The position numbers and the translations under genes were made by a program. The notes under the pieces were generated by a model. The model saw only the letters and a program-made list of their open reading frames with translations, made no database searches and was not told where the DNA came from. From Alentia gelatinosa (taxonomy: Eukaryota > Annelida > Polychaeta > Phyllodocida > Polynoidae), in NCBI GenBank assembly GCA_950022655.1, contig OX465580.1:96366797-96430796 (forward strand): 64,000 nucleotides of DNA. The letters are read 5' to 3'. Shown piece after piece: positions 52,989-64,000 of the stretch. The number at the start of each line of letters is the position of its first letter. The stretch's first letter is position 1.

Positions 52989-53403
52989 TTAGGCCACTCA
53001 AAAAAAGACTTGTTTCTCATCACCAAGCCATGAAAAATATGATGAGGGCGCTTTTTTTTAATTTTTTTTTTTTTGCTGAAGCAAAGATGGCGTAAAAGTG
53101 TCATAAATTGGGCTTTAGACATACAGTAAAACCCTGCGTAAGCGGTCACCTTCCATTCCGGGCCAAAGTGCTGGCTTATGCGGGCTGTCTGCATACGCAG
53201 GGTTTTTAGATTCATACTGTTTATACATTGAAAGCCTCCCTGGCATGAGGGGCTTTAATTTGATACTAAATACACATACTTTTCCTAATTTCTATCAAGG
53301 TTCATCTTATTTTAACCCCCCCCCCCGCCCCCAAAAAAATCTTCTAAAATCGTTTTTGCAGAGCGCGCGGTGATGAGAAACAACTTTTCTTTGAGTGGCC
53401 TTA
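52989..53403. mobile_element. 415-bp MITE with ~35-bp TIRs
   Basis: TTAGGCCACTCAAAAAAAGA at the left end and the inverse of TAAGGCCACTCAAAGAAAAG at the right end continue into a shared TTGTTTCTCATCACC. It is interrupted by the Tigger-like scrap at 53124-53219. Confidence 0.8.
53124..53219. mobile_element. 96-bp Tigger/pogo-like scrap
   Basis: CAGTAAAACCCTGCGTAAGC with GGTCACC, and on the right TACGCAGGGTTTTT ending in ACTG. The CAGT...ACTG ends with 'AAAACCC.GC.TA..GGTCACC' resemble pogo/Tigger termini. Nested in the MITE above. Confidence 0.5.
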
Positions 53404-56400
53404 TGAATCGTTGGAAATCGTTTATGTCCGAAGGCCTAATTTTCCCATAGTCAGATAATTGAAGACGTGCATATGTATAAGAACTGTGAGCATGTGTGAA
53501 CAGGTGTACTGTCCTCTTTCGTCCACCAATATAACTCTTGAAACATCACGTTTGTACACATGTTAACATCACAAGCATCCTTTTGACGGACGTGATCATG
53601 GCTATAAAAGAGTCTAACCATATATCGATAACTGTCTGAGGGTTCAGAGGAAGATGGAGCAAAAAGTATACTGAAATACACATGGACACGGTAATGTCCA
53701 GCGCTTTAACTAAACACGAATCATACTCAATAAGATTCAGTAATCACCTTTGCTATAGTAAGAACACTACCCGCAGATTAAACTTTTTTTTATCATTGGA
53801 AGAGAAAAGAAATTATTTTGAAACTTTTTTTTTTCATTTTGATCAACCATTCACTCTGTTAATCGTGTACCAAAGTAGAACAGAAGCTGATAGCGAACAA
53901 AAACACTATAGAATCCTAACAAGGAAACCCGTGGTTGTTTGCCCTGTCTATGTAGGAAAATTCCTGAAAGTTGGCCTAATGGGCATGATGGGAATGAGCC
54001 TGATTCCTATCTTGATCCTTTACACCTGATGGAACAGACACTGCTGAAGAATGCTGAGTATCAAAGCCTACAGACGCACTAACGAGGAGCAGGTCGTCTC
54101 CTGAATACCAATAATATCATCTGGCGTCAAGACGTCAAAGGAGCGCTGCTTACACAACAGTCTGCACAAGGCCGACAATGAAGCGCCGTGCCAGCTGTCT
54201 GTGAGCTGAGAGGGTCGGGGTGGGGGATTATACACTGTATCACAATGTCCAGCATCTCTCCCTAACCACACTGATCTCTTCCGGAGTCCATTCACCGTTA
54301 ACCGAGAAGGTGTATATGCAACTGATAATAAGCATGTATACACTTGTGTGCAGCTTATCGCATGTATGGGTGTCTAACTGGTGATACACATGGGAATGTG
54401 TGATTGTGTAACTGGCCACAGTGTCTAACCAATGGTACGTATAGGAATGTGTAAGTGTGTAGCTTATCATAGTACATAGGGCTTTATGAATGTCTAACTG
54501 ACGAAGCAAATACTTAATGTCCTATAACACATTAAAACTTGAGTTTCTTTAGCTCAATTTGTAGGTGGCGTTGTAAAGTTATGTTATTGGCAATATTGTA
54601 GGTATATTTGTACTTACCTGACGTACCAGTGATTGTCAGTGCTGTATTTTACATGTGCATAAATTACAATCCTGAAAACCACTGTATTTTCGTAATATAC
54701 CAATGATCATAGTTATAAAGGTCTGAGAAATAAAGTGCATGCGTGTAATTCAAGATAACACTGTAGCACTAATATAAAAACCTCTATAACCTTTTGTAAA
54801 TGATGAAGAAGAAGCCACCGTGATTAAACATAAAATGCGTAAGTACATAATCCTCTTTTCCATATTAATCTGTAATGATTAACTGTGAGACATCTCTGTT
54901 TAGGTCTGCAGTTCATAGTTATGTATGGCTATTAGGGATGTGTTTAACACGCGTGTAATTGTGTACAGGTGATGAATAACATTTTAGAATGTAGGTATGA
55001 GCGGGAGTTCATGGTTACTACGGCGACATTCACACTGGGCACTGACAACGTCTCGCTGACCCACACAACATCCAGATTAGTAAGCTGCCTTTTGTCTGCC
55101 CGCCGTCTGTGCGGTCTAAAATACAGACCTGTGTAACCTCAGTTAAGCGGATTTCGACCGTGTAATCCCTGACATGATACCACATCTCGTTGGCTTCAGT
55201 AGCGACTAGCAGCTTGGAGCGTCCAATCAGTTCCCCGAGATAGCAATCAGCGCGACGTACCTGTCAGGCTCATCTGGGGAGAGGGCATTGTGTGGCGGGG
55301 GGATCGGGGTAGCACAGGTTGCTGTCAATGTTGACGGCTGTGCTCAATGGCAAAGACATACAGATGTCTGCTGATCACTAGATGATCACCTAGTTAATCC
55401 CCCAGCCATCACAATGCCTCTATTGGGAGACCCTCACTGGGGTTGTCACCAAATTAACGGGGAACTCCAGGGCCAAGTCAAGTTGACGCCAGGTGGATAT
55501 GTTTTTGAGTTCTGCACCATGCTATGCAGAGATCATCTCCAGCTTTCTACCAGACACACTCTATCAGGTACCCCCCATGGATGGATGCAAAAGGGTATTA
55601 TTTAGAGATTATGGAGTGATCGGTGTTTAATGATGGTGTAAATATAGTAACCCAACATAGTTTCATTGGAAACATATTCGTATGTTGTCAGAATAAATGC
55701 ATCAGAGTTGTTTTTTTAAACTTTCAGAGCGCATACATTTATACAACTCTACACCTCAGTAGACAACGCGCTGACTGCTAGCATATATCAGATAGAGACC
55801 GTTAGGTCACACCCAGTATTGATAGTTGATGGCAAACTTAATTAGATGATAATGCAGAAATCGTAGCACATCACGTTAAAGGTGACTCTAACATCGGAGT
55901 TAGGAGTATGGGCACTTATTTGCTTTGGTATATCCAATCTTATATCAAAAAAGTTAATTCCAAATTGCTAAAACATGGAAACAACTTTATACGTACATTC
56001 TTGCCATCCTGTAGGATACCTTGCTCTCCTGAAGAAACCCATTATAAACTATCAAAAGAATTCCGGCGCTATAAAAGCAGTTCTGCACTAGCTACCAGAT
56101 ATATAACAATCAAACCCGGGGGCGTTTTGAAACCGGTGCCTTTACCGTATTGTCACATATATATACTTGGAGCGGTGGAAGTATATCCAAATGACAGATT
56201 ATTAGTGGATACACCAGGTACAACGGATTATGTAGCCGTGTAGGCACGATTCGAAATGTTCTCACGGCTGGGCATCGTGGGAGACGAGATATCAGCCCCA
56301 GGGCCCGTCATCAACCCAGGATTAAGAGTTGGAATCTGAGCCCGGCCGTGGGAATAGAAATCATCATACAAGTCCTATACCTCTCTATCTAATCCAATAC

Positions 56401-56500
56401 CCCAACCCTCTTACACACATACACACTTGTAAACAGGTACAAGCAGACATATTCCAGGTCATGTAGACGAAAAATATATTAACTGGTTTCGGACACTAGT
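53404..56500. other. unassigned intergenic DNA
   Basis: No gene or repeat recognised. The plus-strand frame at 55908-56243 (111 codons) has no recognised similarity and no start context of note. Confidence 0.5.
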
Positions 56501-56514
56501 TTATAAGAAACAAA

Positions 56515-57620
56515 CTCACTATCAATGTCAGTAAAACGAAGATGATGACCTTTTCGACAAGACATAAGTTGAAGCGTACGCATCCTGAGCTGCCCAGACT
56601 TCAAAATACCCAAATTGAAAAGGTAACGGCATATACCTACCTTGGTGTCATAATTGACCATAAGAGACCCTCTCTTTTCATAAACACCTAGCTAGAATCC
56701 TGCATACAGTCAGTCATAAAACTTGCCTCATACACAAAATTAGGCCATACATTACAGAGAACGCTACAGTATCACTTTACAAACATATGATACTGCCCTA
56801 CATCGATTATGGGGACGTGATTTATCAAGCTGGCCCAAATAATCTGCTCAAGAAACTACAGGTGGTTCAAAACAAATGTGTGAGACTTGCTTATGACCAT
56901 TGGCCCAAAAAGAGCTCTACTGAGCTACATGACGGCTTTGCCCTAGAAAAACTTGCGGACCGCAGAAGCAACCATCTCATCTTGCAGGCATGCCATAGAT
57001 TAAAAGATGCTAGTTACATTGATATGCGAAACATCCAAACCAGAGCCCATGATCAGAAACTGATCCAAATCCGAAAACAAACTGCACTTAATACACCAAA
57101 AGTGTACAGTACAGATCTGCTAAACTGTGGAATGATCTACCCCCAACTGTGCGTTCCATAAATACACCAGAAACACTAAAGAAACATCTTAAATCAACTG
57201 CCCTAAAACACCTTAACTCATCCACATAAGGTAGGCAAACAGGTATGCTGTTCTACCCTGTGTAAACAGATAAATAACAGCATAATGACCAAATGAGCAA
57301 AATCTACCGCTCATTGTAATTCGAGTAAATGTGCATTTATAAATACTATTTACATGCTAACATAGTGAGAGTAAACTGCACAATATCTCTGACTTGTCAC
57401 TGTCATAAAACTCATGTACATCATCTGACTCATCCTAAACTATAGGCAGTAAGCCTCACTCATGATTTCTATTGACACAGTTTTCGGTGCTTTTCCTTGT
57501 ATTTTGATCAACAGATCTGTATTTTGACCCACAATGAAGTGGTACTTTATGGCTGGATTGAAGGAAGACAGGCCTATGAGCCTAAGAAGTCCAGGTTAAA
57601 TAAATGAATCAAAAAAAAAT
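56515..57620 (+). pseudogene. LINE fragment, RT C-terminal half and 3' tail
   Basis: First frame: INVSKTKMMTFSTRH, then QIEKVTAYTYLGVIIDH (the 'KT+.M.F....I..V..Y.YLG' part after the YADD box). Stops and a frame change follow, then MILPYIDYGDVIYQ, LKKLQVVQNKCVRLAYDHW and STDLLNCGMIYPQL. This is the C-terminal RT region of CR1/Jockey/RTEX-like non-LTR elements. The 3' end has AATAAATGAATC followed by nine A (about 57597-57618). 5'-truncated and inactive. Confidence 0.7.
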
Positions 57621-58113
57621 TATTGCATGTTTAAGCTATCCGGGAAAAGACAAAAAGACTGCTGATCTTCTTACTGACTGCTTTGCACAGAAAGGGTTAT
57701 TTTCCTTTTGTAATCTCTGCTATGTGTTGGGCGGAGATTTACGACCACCCGTAATCTCCGATGGCTTAATACACTCTCAATAGGTCGAATATCTATAATA
57801 TTTCGTAATTGGTGGATAATAAATACATTTAAACATGCATCCACAACAGTCTAGGATACGATTTCGGATAGCCCACGGATATATATCAACTTGGTCACTT
57901 ACTGTTTCGTTAATAGGCTGAATAGAAAGCTGCATCTATGACTGTCTACTGTCCGTTTAAAAAGAGGATATCAATCTCGGACAAACGCCACGAATAATCT
58001 CTCTGACTTTAAAAAGACAAACGAGCATTGGCCTTTTTATTGACAATTAGATCCAATTGACATATGTGATTTTTAAAATATATCTGTATGGAATATGTGC
58101 ACATTCCATCGTT
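57621..58113. other. unassigned
   Basis: AT-rich, nothing recognised. Confidence 0.5.
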
Positions 58114-59226
58114 GAACAATTGCATTTATTATCCATCGTATACAAAGCCCCCATTGAAAATGTATGGGGACTCGGTAAACCGTGGCAACCTTTTGTATGA
58201 AAACTGTCAGATACCATACCTGTGGTATACGGATTCAAACCTGTGGTATACGGCCTGAAAACCATGGTTTACATAGACAATAATCGATGGTTTTGTGGAC
58301 AGGCGGCCGTAAACCACGAGAGGGTGACGCGTAGTAATACACGAGCGCTAGCGAGTGTATTACGAGGTCAACCTCGAGTGGTTTACAGAGCTGCCTGTCC
58401 ACAAAATCATCGTTTGTTGCATTTATTATCCATCTTTTCGAATAAATTAAACCCAATAATTGCCATTTTAAAGGGTATAACAATAGGGACTACTTCTTTG
58501 CTCTATAGCAAAAGGGACTATTTTTCCCGTATACCATGGTTTTGAGGCCGTATACCACAGGTTAGAATCCGTATACCACAGTCATGGTATCTGAAAGGTT
58601 TTATATAACGGGTCGTGGTTTACTGAGTCCCCATACATTTTCAATGGGGGCTTTGAATACGATGGATAATAAAGGAAAAATAGTCCCTTTTGCTATACAA
58701 CAAAGAAATAGTCCCAATCGTTATGCCAGCTAGCGCTCGTGTATTACTACGCGTCAACCTATCGTGGTTTACGGCCGCCTGTCCACAAAGCCATCGGTTA
58801 TTGTCTATATCCTGACTAATACATAGACAATAATCGATGGTTTTGTGGACAGGCGGGCGTAAACCATGAGAGGTTGACGCGTAGTAATACACAAGCGCTA
58901 GCGAGTGTATTACGACGTTAACCTCGAGTGGTTTACAGAGCTGCCTGTCCACAAAATCATCGTTTGTTGCATTTATTATCCATCTTTTCGAATACATTAA
59001 ACCCAGTTATTGCCATATTAAAGGGTATAACAATAGGGACTATTTCTTTGCTCTATAGCAAAAGGGACAATTTTTCCTGTATACCATGGTTTTGAGGCCG
59101 TATACCACAGGTTTGAATCCGTATACCACAGTTATGGTATCTGACAGATTTTATAAAATGGGTAGTGGTTTACTGAGTCCCCATACATTTTCAATGGGGA
59201 CTTTTTATACGATGGATAATAAAGAT
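58114..59226. mobile_element. composite of palindromic MITEs, family P
   Basis: The arm TTATTATCCATCGTAT...CCCCCATTGAAAATGTATGG (58114-58177) occurs inverted at 58620-58672 and again at 59176-59225. The core from CATAGACAATAATCGATGGT to CATCTTTTCG appears at 58270-58440 and 58823-58990. A further inverted piece (58735-58808) makes the middle palindromic. The simplest reading is one inverted-repeat element with a second copy fused to it. Confidence 0.75.
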
Positions 59227-59854
59227 AATAGTCCAATGATGAACAATACATTTTTTCCTGTGGTTACATGTGTTTAGTCCCACGATGCACAACATAAATC
59301 TGAAAATTTGAGGCCTCATAACTTACGTACCTAGTTGTTGAAATATCTATACAAATCTTTCTAGACTGGATTGATTAAACAATGATTAAGGAAACAAGAC
59401 TTTTGACAAAGATTGGGAGCAATGATCAAAACCAAATTTATTACAGTATATTCTATAATGGCCATATTCCCTAGGACTTGAGTGGCCAAATACAAACATA
59501 AACACAATACGAACTGTAGTTTTCTGGATAAAGAATAAAAAGGAAAGAAAACCCCCCACACTCATGGTTATTTTGTGCTTTCTATTTGGCTTCTATTATC
59601 TAACATTTTTCTCATCGTAAATTTAGATGTTTCCAATATGTTTGTCTAACTTTCTTAGTGTCTTTAACATTTACTATGATGTTAAAGAAAAGTTTTTTGG
59701 TCATCATTCGATTATTGAAGATCACGTCACATCTCTAGATAGCATTTCCATTGATGCAGTGAAAACAAGGAGGCTTCAAGCATCCAGGGCTAGGCTTCAG
59801 AAACTTGGCAATGTAGTACCCTCTATCAATGGATGGCGTGGCATCCTCTAAGCT
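59227..59854. other. unassigned
   Basis: AT-rich, nothing recognised. Confidence 0.5.
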
Positions 59855-60410
59855 TTAATACTTGAAGGTATCGTTTACAGCATACGAGTTTAGAGAAGAC
59901 CCAGCGGGTCTGCGGCTATAATCATTATAATAATGAATGAGTCTGCTGCCTCCCGAATACTTGGGTACTGCTGCTAGGGCCGATATCATTCTTGGTCTGG
60001 TTTCAGTTATCATGTACCTCCCGTTGTCGATTTCTTTTTCAATTTGCCTTTGTACTGCTGCTCTATTGTCCTCTCTTGTAGGGTCTGTATGACTTTCTTC
60101 CATCCTTCTCAGGAGTAGTGTCTGTGAAGTTGGGGTTGCCTAACTTGGCCAATCTGTATTGCAACCTCTTTGCCTGCCCAGGTGCGAATGCCATCTCATT
60201 CACGTCCTACTCAATCATGATCCTAAGGACTTCATAGTCTGCTTATTCATCACTGCTCATCACCTCTGCTGTCTTCCACTTCGATCCAGAGGCTTTGGCC
60301 CATGCTGCAAAGTTAAACTCTGAGGCTCCCTCACGGTCAGCCTCATATCGTCTGTCAACCATCTTAAGTATGTTGAGTGTGCGGGCACATGCAAGCAAGT
60401 GACAGTTCTG
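59855..60410 (-). pseudogene. remnant of a gag-RT retroelement, family R
   Basis: Minus strand. From about 60400 the peptide runs LLACARTLNILKMVDRRYEA, then FNFAAWAKASGSKWK, with two stops, then LQYRLAKLGNPNFTDTT. After a frame change it reads RQIEKEIDNGRYMITETRPR, then ISALAAVPKYSGGSRLIHYY. The last part is the fingers region of the RT relative described at 42391-42900. Broken by stops and frame changes. Confidence 0.55.
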
Positions 60411-60434
60411 CATTGGTCAAGCATGGTCACTCAC

Positions 60435-61151
60435 ACTGTGCGAAAAACCCTAATTCACATATATATTTATGTCCAGCGAATATAGCTATCATTTTGCCTG
60501 AATAAGTTAGTCCTATTGTCCATCATGTATACGCTTCATCTTTAGACGTATATAAGTGGCCATGTTAAAATCATATATATGTCATATGCGCCTGATTCTG
60601 TTGTATTTATACCACTATCCAATAATTCGGATCTCTGCACCTACGGGACACTGCTGTTGTTTCTATTCTATTTGCCATCAACCACCCAATGCTGTGTTCT
60701 ATGCTATTTGTCATTAACCATCCAAGTCCGTGGTATATGGAAAATACAATATTATATTGTCAATTCTTATTCAAAAAACACTCTTTTGCGGGGTTCTGGA
60801 TATTCCCCCTTATAAGGCTCTCATGGACGAGGGCTTCAGCGTTAGTGCAGGTACACTCTACCACTACAAAAGCCGCCAAACAACCGCCACCACCACCGCC
60901 ACCGCCACCAACATCTCTGTTGCCAACACCGCTTTCAAACCTACCACTTTCACAAGTGGTCAGTGGTCAGAAATTGAAGGGGGAGGGCGGAGGCAGGGTA
61001 GCAGGGGCTGGGCGGTCGGCTTTTTTAGATCTTTTTATCAGTATACATAAATGTATATATGCCAAAAGTATCTGATTTGTATATGGCTGGTGTATATATG
61101 TCATGCAAAGGATGGCGTATCTGTGAAATAAATAGTGATTTTCACTAAGTG
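60435..61151. mobile_element. TIR element, 'CACTGCACG' family, copy 3
   Basis: Left end CACTGTGCGAAAAACCCTAA, right end AATAGTGATTTTCACTAAGTG (inverse of the family terminus). The interior (60592-60780) aligns with 267-420 of copy 1, including CCTGATTCTGTT and ATTAACCATCCAAGTC. A GC-richer insert of CCACCACC type near 60870-61020 is absent from copy 1. Confidence 0.65.
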
Positions 61152-61828
61152 CCACTGCCGACCGCCCGGTGCCCCCTACTGTCTCCTATTAAACTCATAT
61201 ATAGTCTATATATCTTCCTTATTGATCATTCCATATACGGTTATACTCACTCAATTGCATATTCAAAGTATGTGTGTACTTCTTTCCATTCTAGCATACT
61301 ATGCAGTATGACAATATATATTAACTTATTAGGATATATCATTAATAGGAATATAATAATTAGAACATGATGATGCAAATACCTCGTGTTTGAAACAGAT
61401 ACCTAGAATTAGCCAAATTTCAACTTGAGAACGCTCAGGGTGACTTGCATGTTCGTTGGATTCTAGGAGTGCTGAGGGGCAGTAGGAGTAAATGTTATGG
61501 CGGATAGGTGGGGGTGATTTAGAAAGTGTGATGCCTTAGGGAATACCCTGTATCGACACAAGGTATGTCAGATGCCATCATGCCCCACACTGTCACCCGC
61601 GTCACCACTCCCAATCACCGCCTCTACCCTCCCACTCCTATCCCCTTTCTTATCACTGCCAGTGCCACCTTTAAAAACAAAAAACGCCTTTGGGGCCATG
61701 CTAAGAATGATTAGATCGGAAGGGTGGTCGATGAGTGCAATTAATATTCAATTGCAAATTGCATGAACCGTGTGGTTCACCTGCTTCCAGTAATTGGGCA
61801 ATGTCAGGCATTTTTTAAGTAGTAAAGT
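61152..61828. other. unassigned
   Basis: Nothing recognised. Confidence 0.5.
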
Positions 61829-62113
61829 GAGGCCTGGCGTCCACCTACTACGATAGAAATTTAGACCTACCGATATGGCACCGATACTAAAAGCAAATAT
61901 CAGAGACATATCGGGAAGGTGCAAAAATCGTAGACATATGTCTAGACATGCCAATCCACCACGTATCGTTAGTTTTTTTTGTGCCTAATCGCAGAAACGT
62001 GGTCAGCTGCCACTATATAAGGTGACCTTCCGACGCGATTTTGATTTTTTATCGGGGGGTGTATCGTAGACCATATCGGAGCCATATTGTAGTAGGTGGA
62101 CGCCGGGCCTAAA
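61829..62113. mobile_element. 285-bp MITE, family G, copy 3 (inverted)
   Basis: Reverse orientation relative to copies 1 and 2. TIR GGCCTGGCGTCCACCTACTA and its inverse. TAAAGT flanks it on both sides (61823-61828 and 62110-62115), a possible target duplication. Confidence 0.88.
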
Positions 62114-62760
62114 GTAGTATCTCAATGTCAAACGTCTTTACTGGTATCTTCCATATCGGTGTAGAAAGATAGCCTAGTTAGAAAAACTATACTGTTATGT
62201 TAAATATTATTGGAAGAGTTTGTGCTAGTAACATATTGCCTGTCAGTAATGATTGGCAAAGCCAGGAAAATGCCAATTACTACTAGTATCGTTGTCACAT
62301 GCCATTCGATTCGTAATGTATGGAGAACAGCTAAAATGGCAGTTACATTAAACACCTATAATATACCCACTGGTAAAGCAATGAAATATTGAAGTATTGA
62401 AGCTGCTGTTGCGTATTCCATTTTCTTTAAAGTTTTCATTTGAAACTCATATAATCATAGGGAGAGAAGATTACACTGTGAAAATGAAATGAGATGAACA
62501 TATTTCAATCTAACGATTAATAATTAATCTTAATGATCGTTTTCTAATGATTTTATAAATTTGCATTGAGTACTTATATGTAAATGATATGCCTAATTCG
62601 GATGAAATCTGTTGCACGGCAGAATTGTATTTTCTATGAAGTATCACTATAGTTTATTTTACCGGTTTATTTGGAGTTTGTGAACTTGTAAACCTATCTA
62701 CTTCACCAAACATTGGCGGCCTGTGATGCCTACACACATATCCTACCCTTCAGTGAGCAG
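62114..62760. other. unassigned
   Basis: AT-rich, nothing recognised. Confidence 0.5.
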
Positions 62761-62783
62761 GGCTTAATCATTGTCTCCTTACA

Positions 62784-63052
62784 GAAGGTGGCATCCAGTA
62801 AACCGTACGCTGGCCATGTCGACCAGATGGAGGCAGCGACACCGGCGCCACCAACTGGGCGTCCGGCACAACAGCGGGCTACCTGCTTCGTCTGTGACTC
62901 CAGGGGAAAGGTCGGCGGGGTCGCGGGCGGGACTCGGCAGCGGACAGTACCGGGGTAATCAGGCAGCATATCTCGGTCCTACCATGACGACGGCGTATGA
63001 TGCCGCGGGTGCCGTGACCGTGTCCCACGCGGCCCGGGGCGGGGCACAGTGA
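62784..63052 (+). CDS. possible CpG-rich exon, unknown product
   Basis: Directly after a good acceptor (TTGTCTCCTTACAG, ending about 62783) the sequence turns abruptly GC- and CpG-rich. Two plus-strand frames stay open. One reads KVASSKPYAGHVDQMEAATP, later ATCFVCDSRGK, and ends at 62958. The other includes GQYRGNQAAYLGPTMTTAYD and ends at 63052. I recognise neither. A donor-like GGGTAATC lies at about 62954. It could be a terminal or internal exon of a gene running in from further left, or only a CpG islet. Confidence 0.25.
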
Positions 63053-64000
63053 TCCCGGCTACAGATAGGTTTCTCCCCGATGTCTCCCATGGTCTCATCC
63101 GACGACGACCCTACATGCCCGACAGGCTGCTCTCTATCCTCCACGATTAGCCATACAGGCCAAGGTGGCACTGTCCAAATCCCTCAATACAAGCTCACAT
63201 CTCTCCATCGAAACACCCAAGGCTATGGAGGTGACGCGCGGTTATCTATCGACCATCATACAAAGCCTGCACATTAAAAAGCATCATTCTTTCCCTGACC
63301 ATCGGGCTCCTTCAATGATGTCAAGAACTTGCTATCTGTATCTATGTATTCTACGGCCTCGCTCACAGCACCCCCTTCCCCCGCATACTATATATTCATT
63401 ATTCAATAGAACGCCATAGGCCTTGCGAAGATGCTATGCAGCGACCATCTGAATCTAACACCACACGGATTTTCTACCGGCCAATCTTAAAGGAGATAAG
63501 AAAATTGAATTGCGAAAATCCGTGCCCCCAGGGAAGGGCCCATTGCCTCTAAAATGCCTTCGCCGCCATCCTCTCTCCCCACAAACACTGACAAGGCTTT
63601 GAAGTTGAACCGTTCAATTACACCAATCTGTCCCTCTATAGGATCCAGGTGGATCCCTTACATCCGAGGACGTATTCCCGATTGTCAGAGCTTTTCGCAA
63701 TAGGCACTGTGTTGGGATGATTTAGGATCTGATCCTCAAACCCTTTTTCCCTCACTACTATTCAACCAGCGAGGCTTTTTGTACAAAGGATCTTCCACGA
63801 CCACCAGGCTTTCTATGTACTATCTTAACCCCTCCTGGCCACACATGGACCTACACACAAACATATACATACATACACTTGACAGGCACTGGGCCGCAGA
63901 AGAAGGGCCAAACAAGCTTGCTCTATTTTGTACAGGCCACAAAGGCTTGTGTGTGTTACCATTGGTTATGGGGGCCGCACGGTTCCGCCATCTTTGATAG
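63053..64000. other. unassigned, end of window
   Basis: Moderately CpG-containing at first, then AT-rich; short frames only; no recognised gene or repeat. Confidence 0.45.

Overview
This is eukaryotic, animal genomic DNA. It is AT-rich with patchy CpG-rich islets. Genes are spliced with consensus GT-AG sites, TATA/Inr promoters and AATAAA signals are present, and most of the length is transposons and their debris. The element types (a Ngaro tyrosine-recombinase retrotransposon, DIRS/Ngaro-like RT remnants, LINE scraps, a marine-invertebrate type DDE-like transposase remnant, many foldback/TIR MITEs) together with an Olig-family bHLH gene suggest a marine invertebrate, plausibly a non-vertebrate deuterostome such as amphioxus. 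The species itself is inferred, not proven.

Layout. 0-7 kb: a 0.6 kb TIR element, a broken tyrosine-recombinase fragment, a foldback MITE and otherwise unassigned DNA. 7-17 kb: a decayed multi-exon transposase-like gene. It is interrupted by a structurally complete, very young Ngaro element (8255-13704; gag, RT-RNase H, tyrosine recombinase, split direct repeats A1-B1-A2-B2) and by a 1.4 kb TIR element. A second copy of the Ngaro target sequence, without insertion, lies about 1 kb downstream. 17.6-18.45 kb: degenerate tandem repeats. 19-23.85 kb: an element with two 1.15 kb direct repeats enclosing a gag-like and a truncated RT ORF on the minus strand. 24.2-24.8 kb: a 0.65 kb MITE.

25.3-34.55 kb: the most interesting locus, a five-exon plus-strand gene with its own TATA/Inr promoter. 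Spliced, it encodes a predicted 258-residue protein with a hydrophobic leader, four predicted amphipathic helices and intron phases 1-0-0-0. This combination is that of long-chain class I helical cytokines (IL-6/G-CSF/CNTF/growth hormone superfamily). The last helices resemble CNTF/CLCF1-type cytokines in pattern. Its introns carry LINE, foldback and nested MITE insertions and a 148-bp near-perfect palindrome.

34.5-45.6 kb: mostly unassigned, with a LINE 3' end, an RT scrap and a CpG-rich islet. 45.7-47.04 kb: an intact intronless Olig-type bHLH transcription factor gene with CCAAT/TATA promoter. 47-64 kb: unassigned DNA with CpG-rich patches, a three-copy MITE family, a Tigger-like scrap inside another MITE, a LINE fragment, a composite palindromic MITE cluster, a gag/RT remnant, another TIR element and a possible CpG-rich exon near 62.8 kb.

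The two host genes (secreted cytokine-like factor and Olig factor) are independent transcription units on the same strand; nothing in the sequence shows that they act together.
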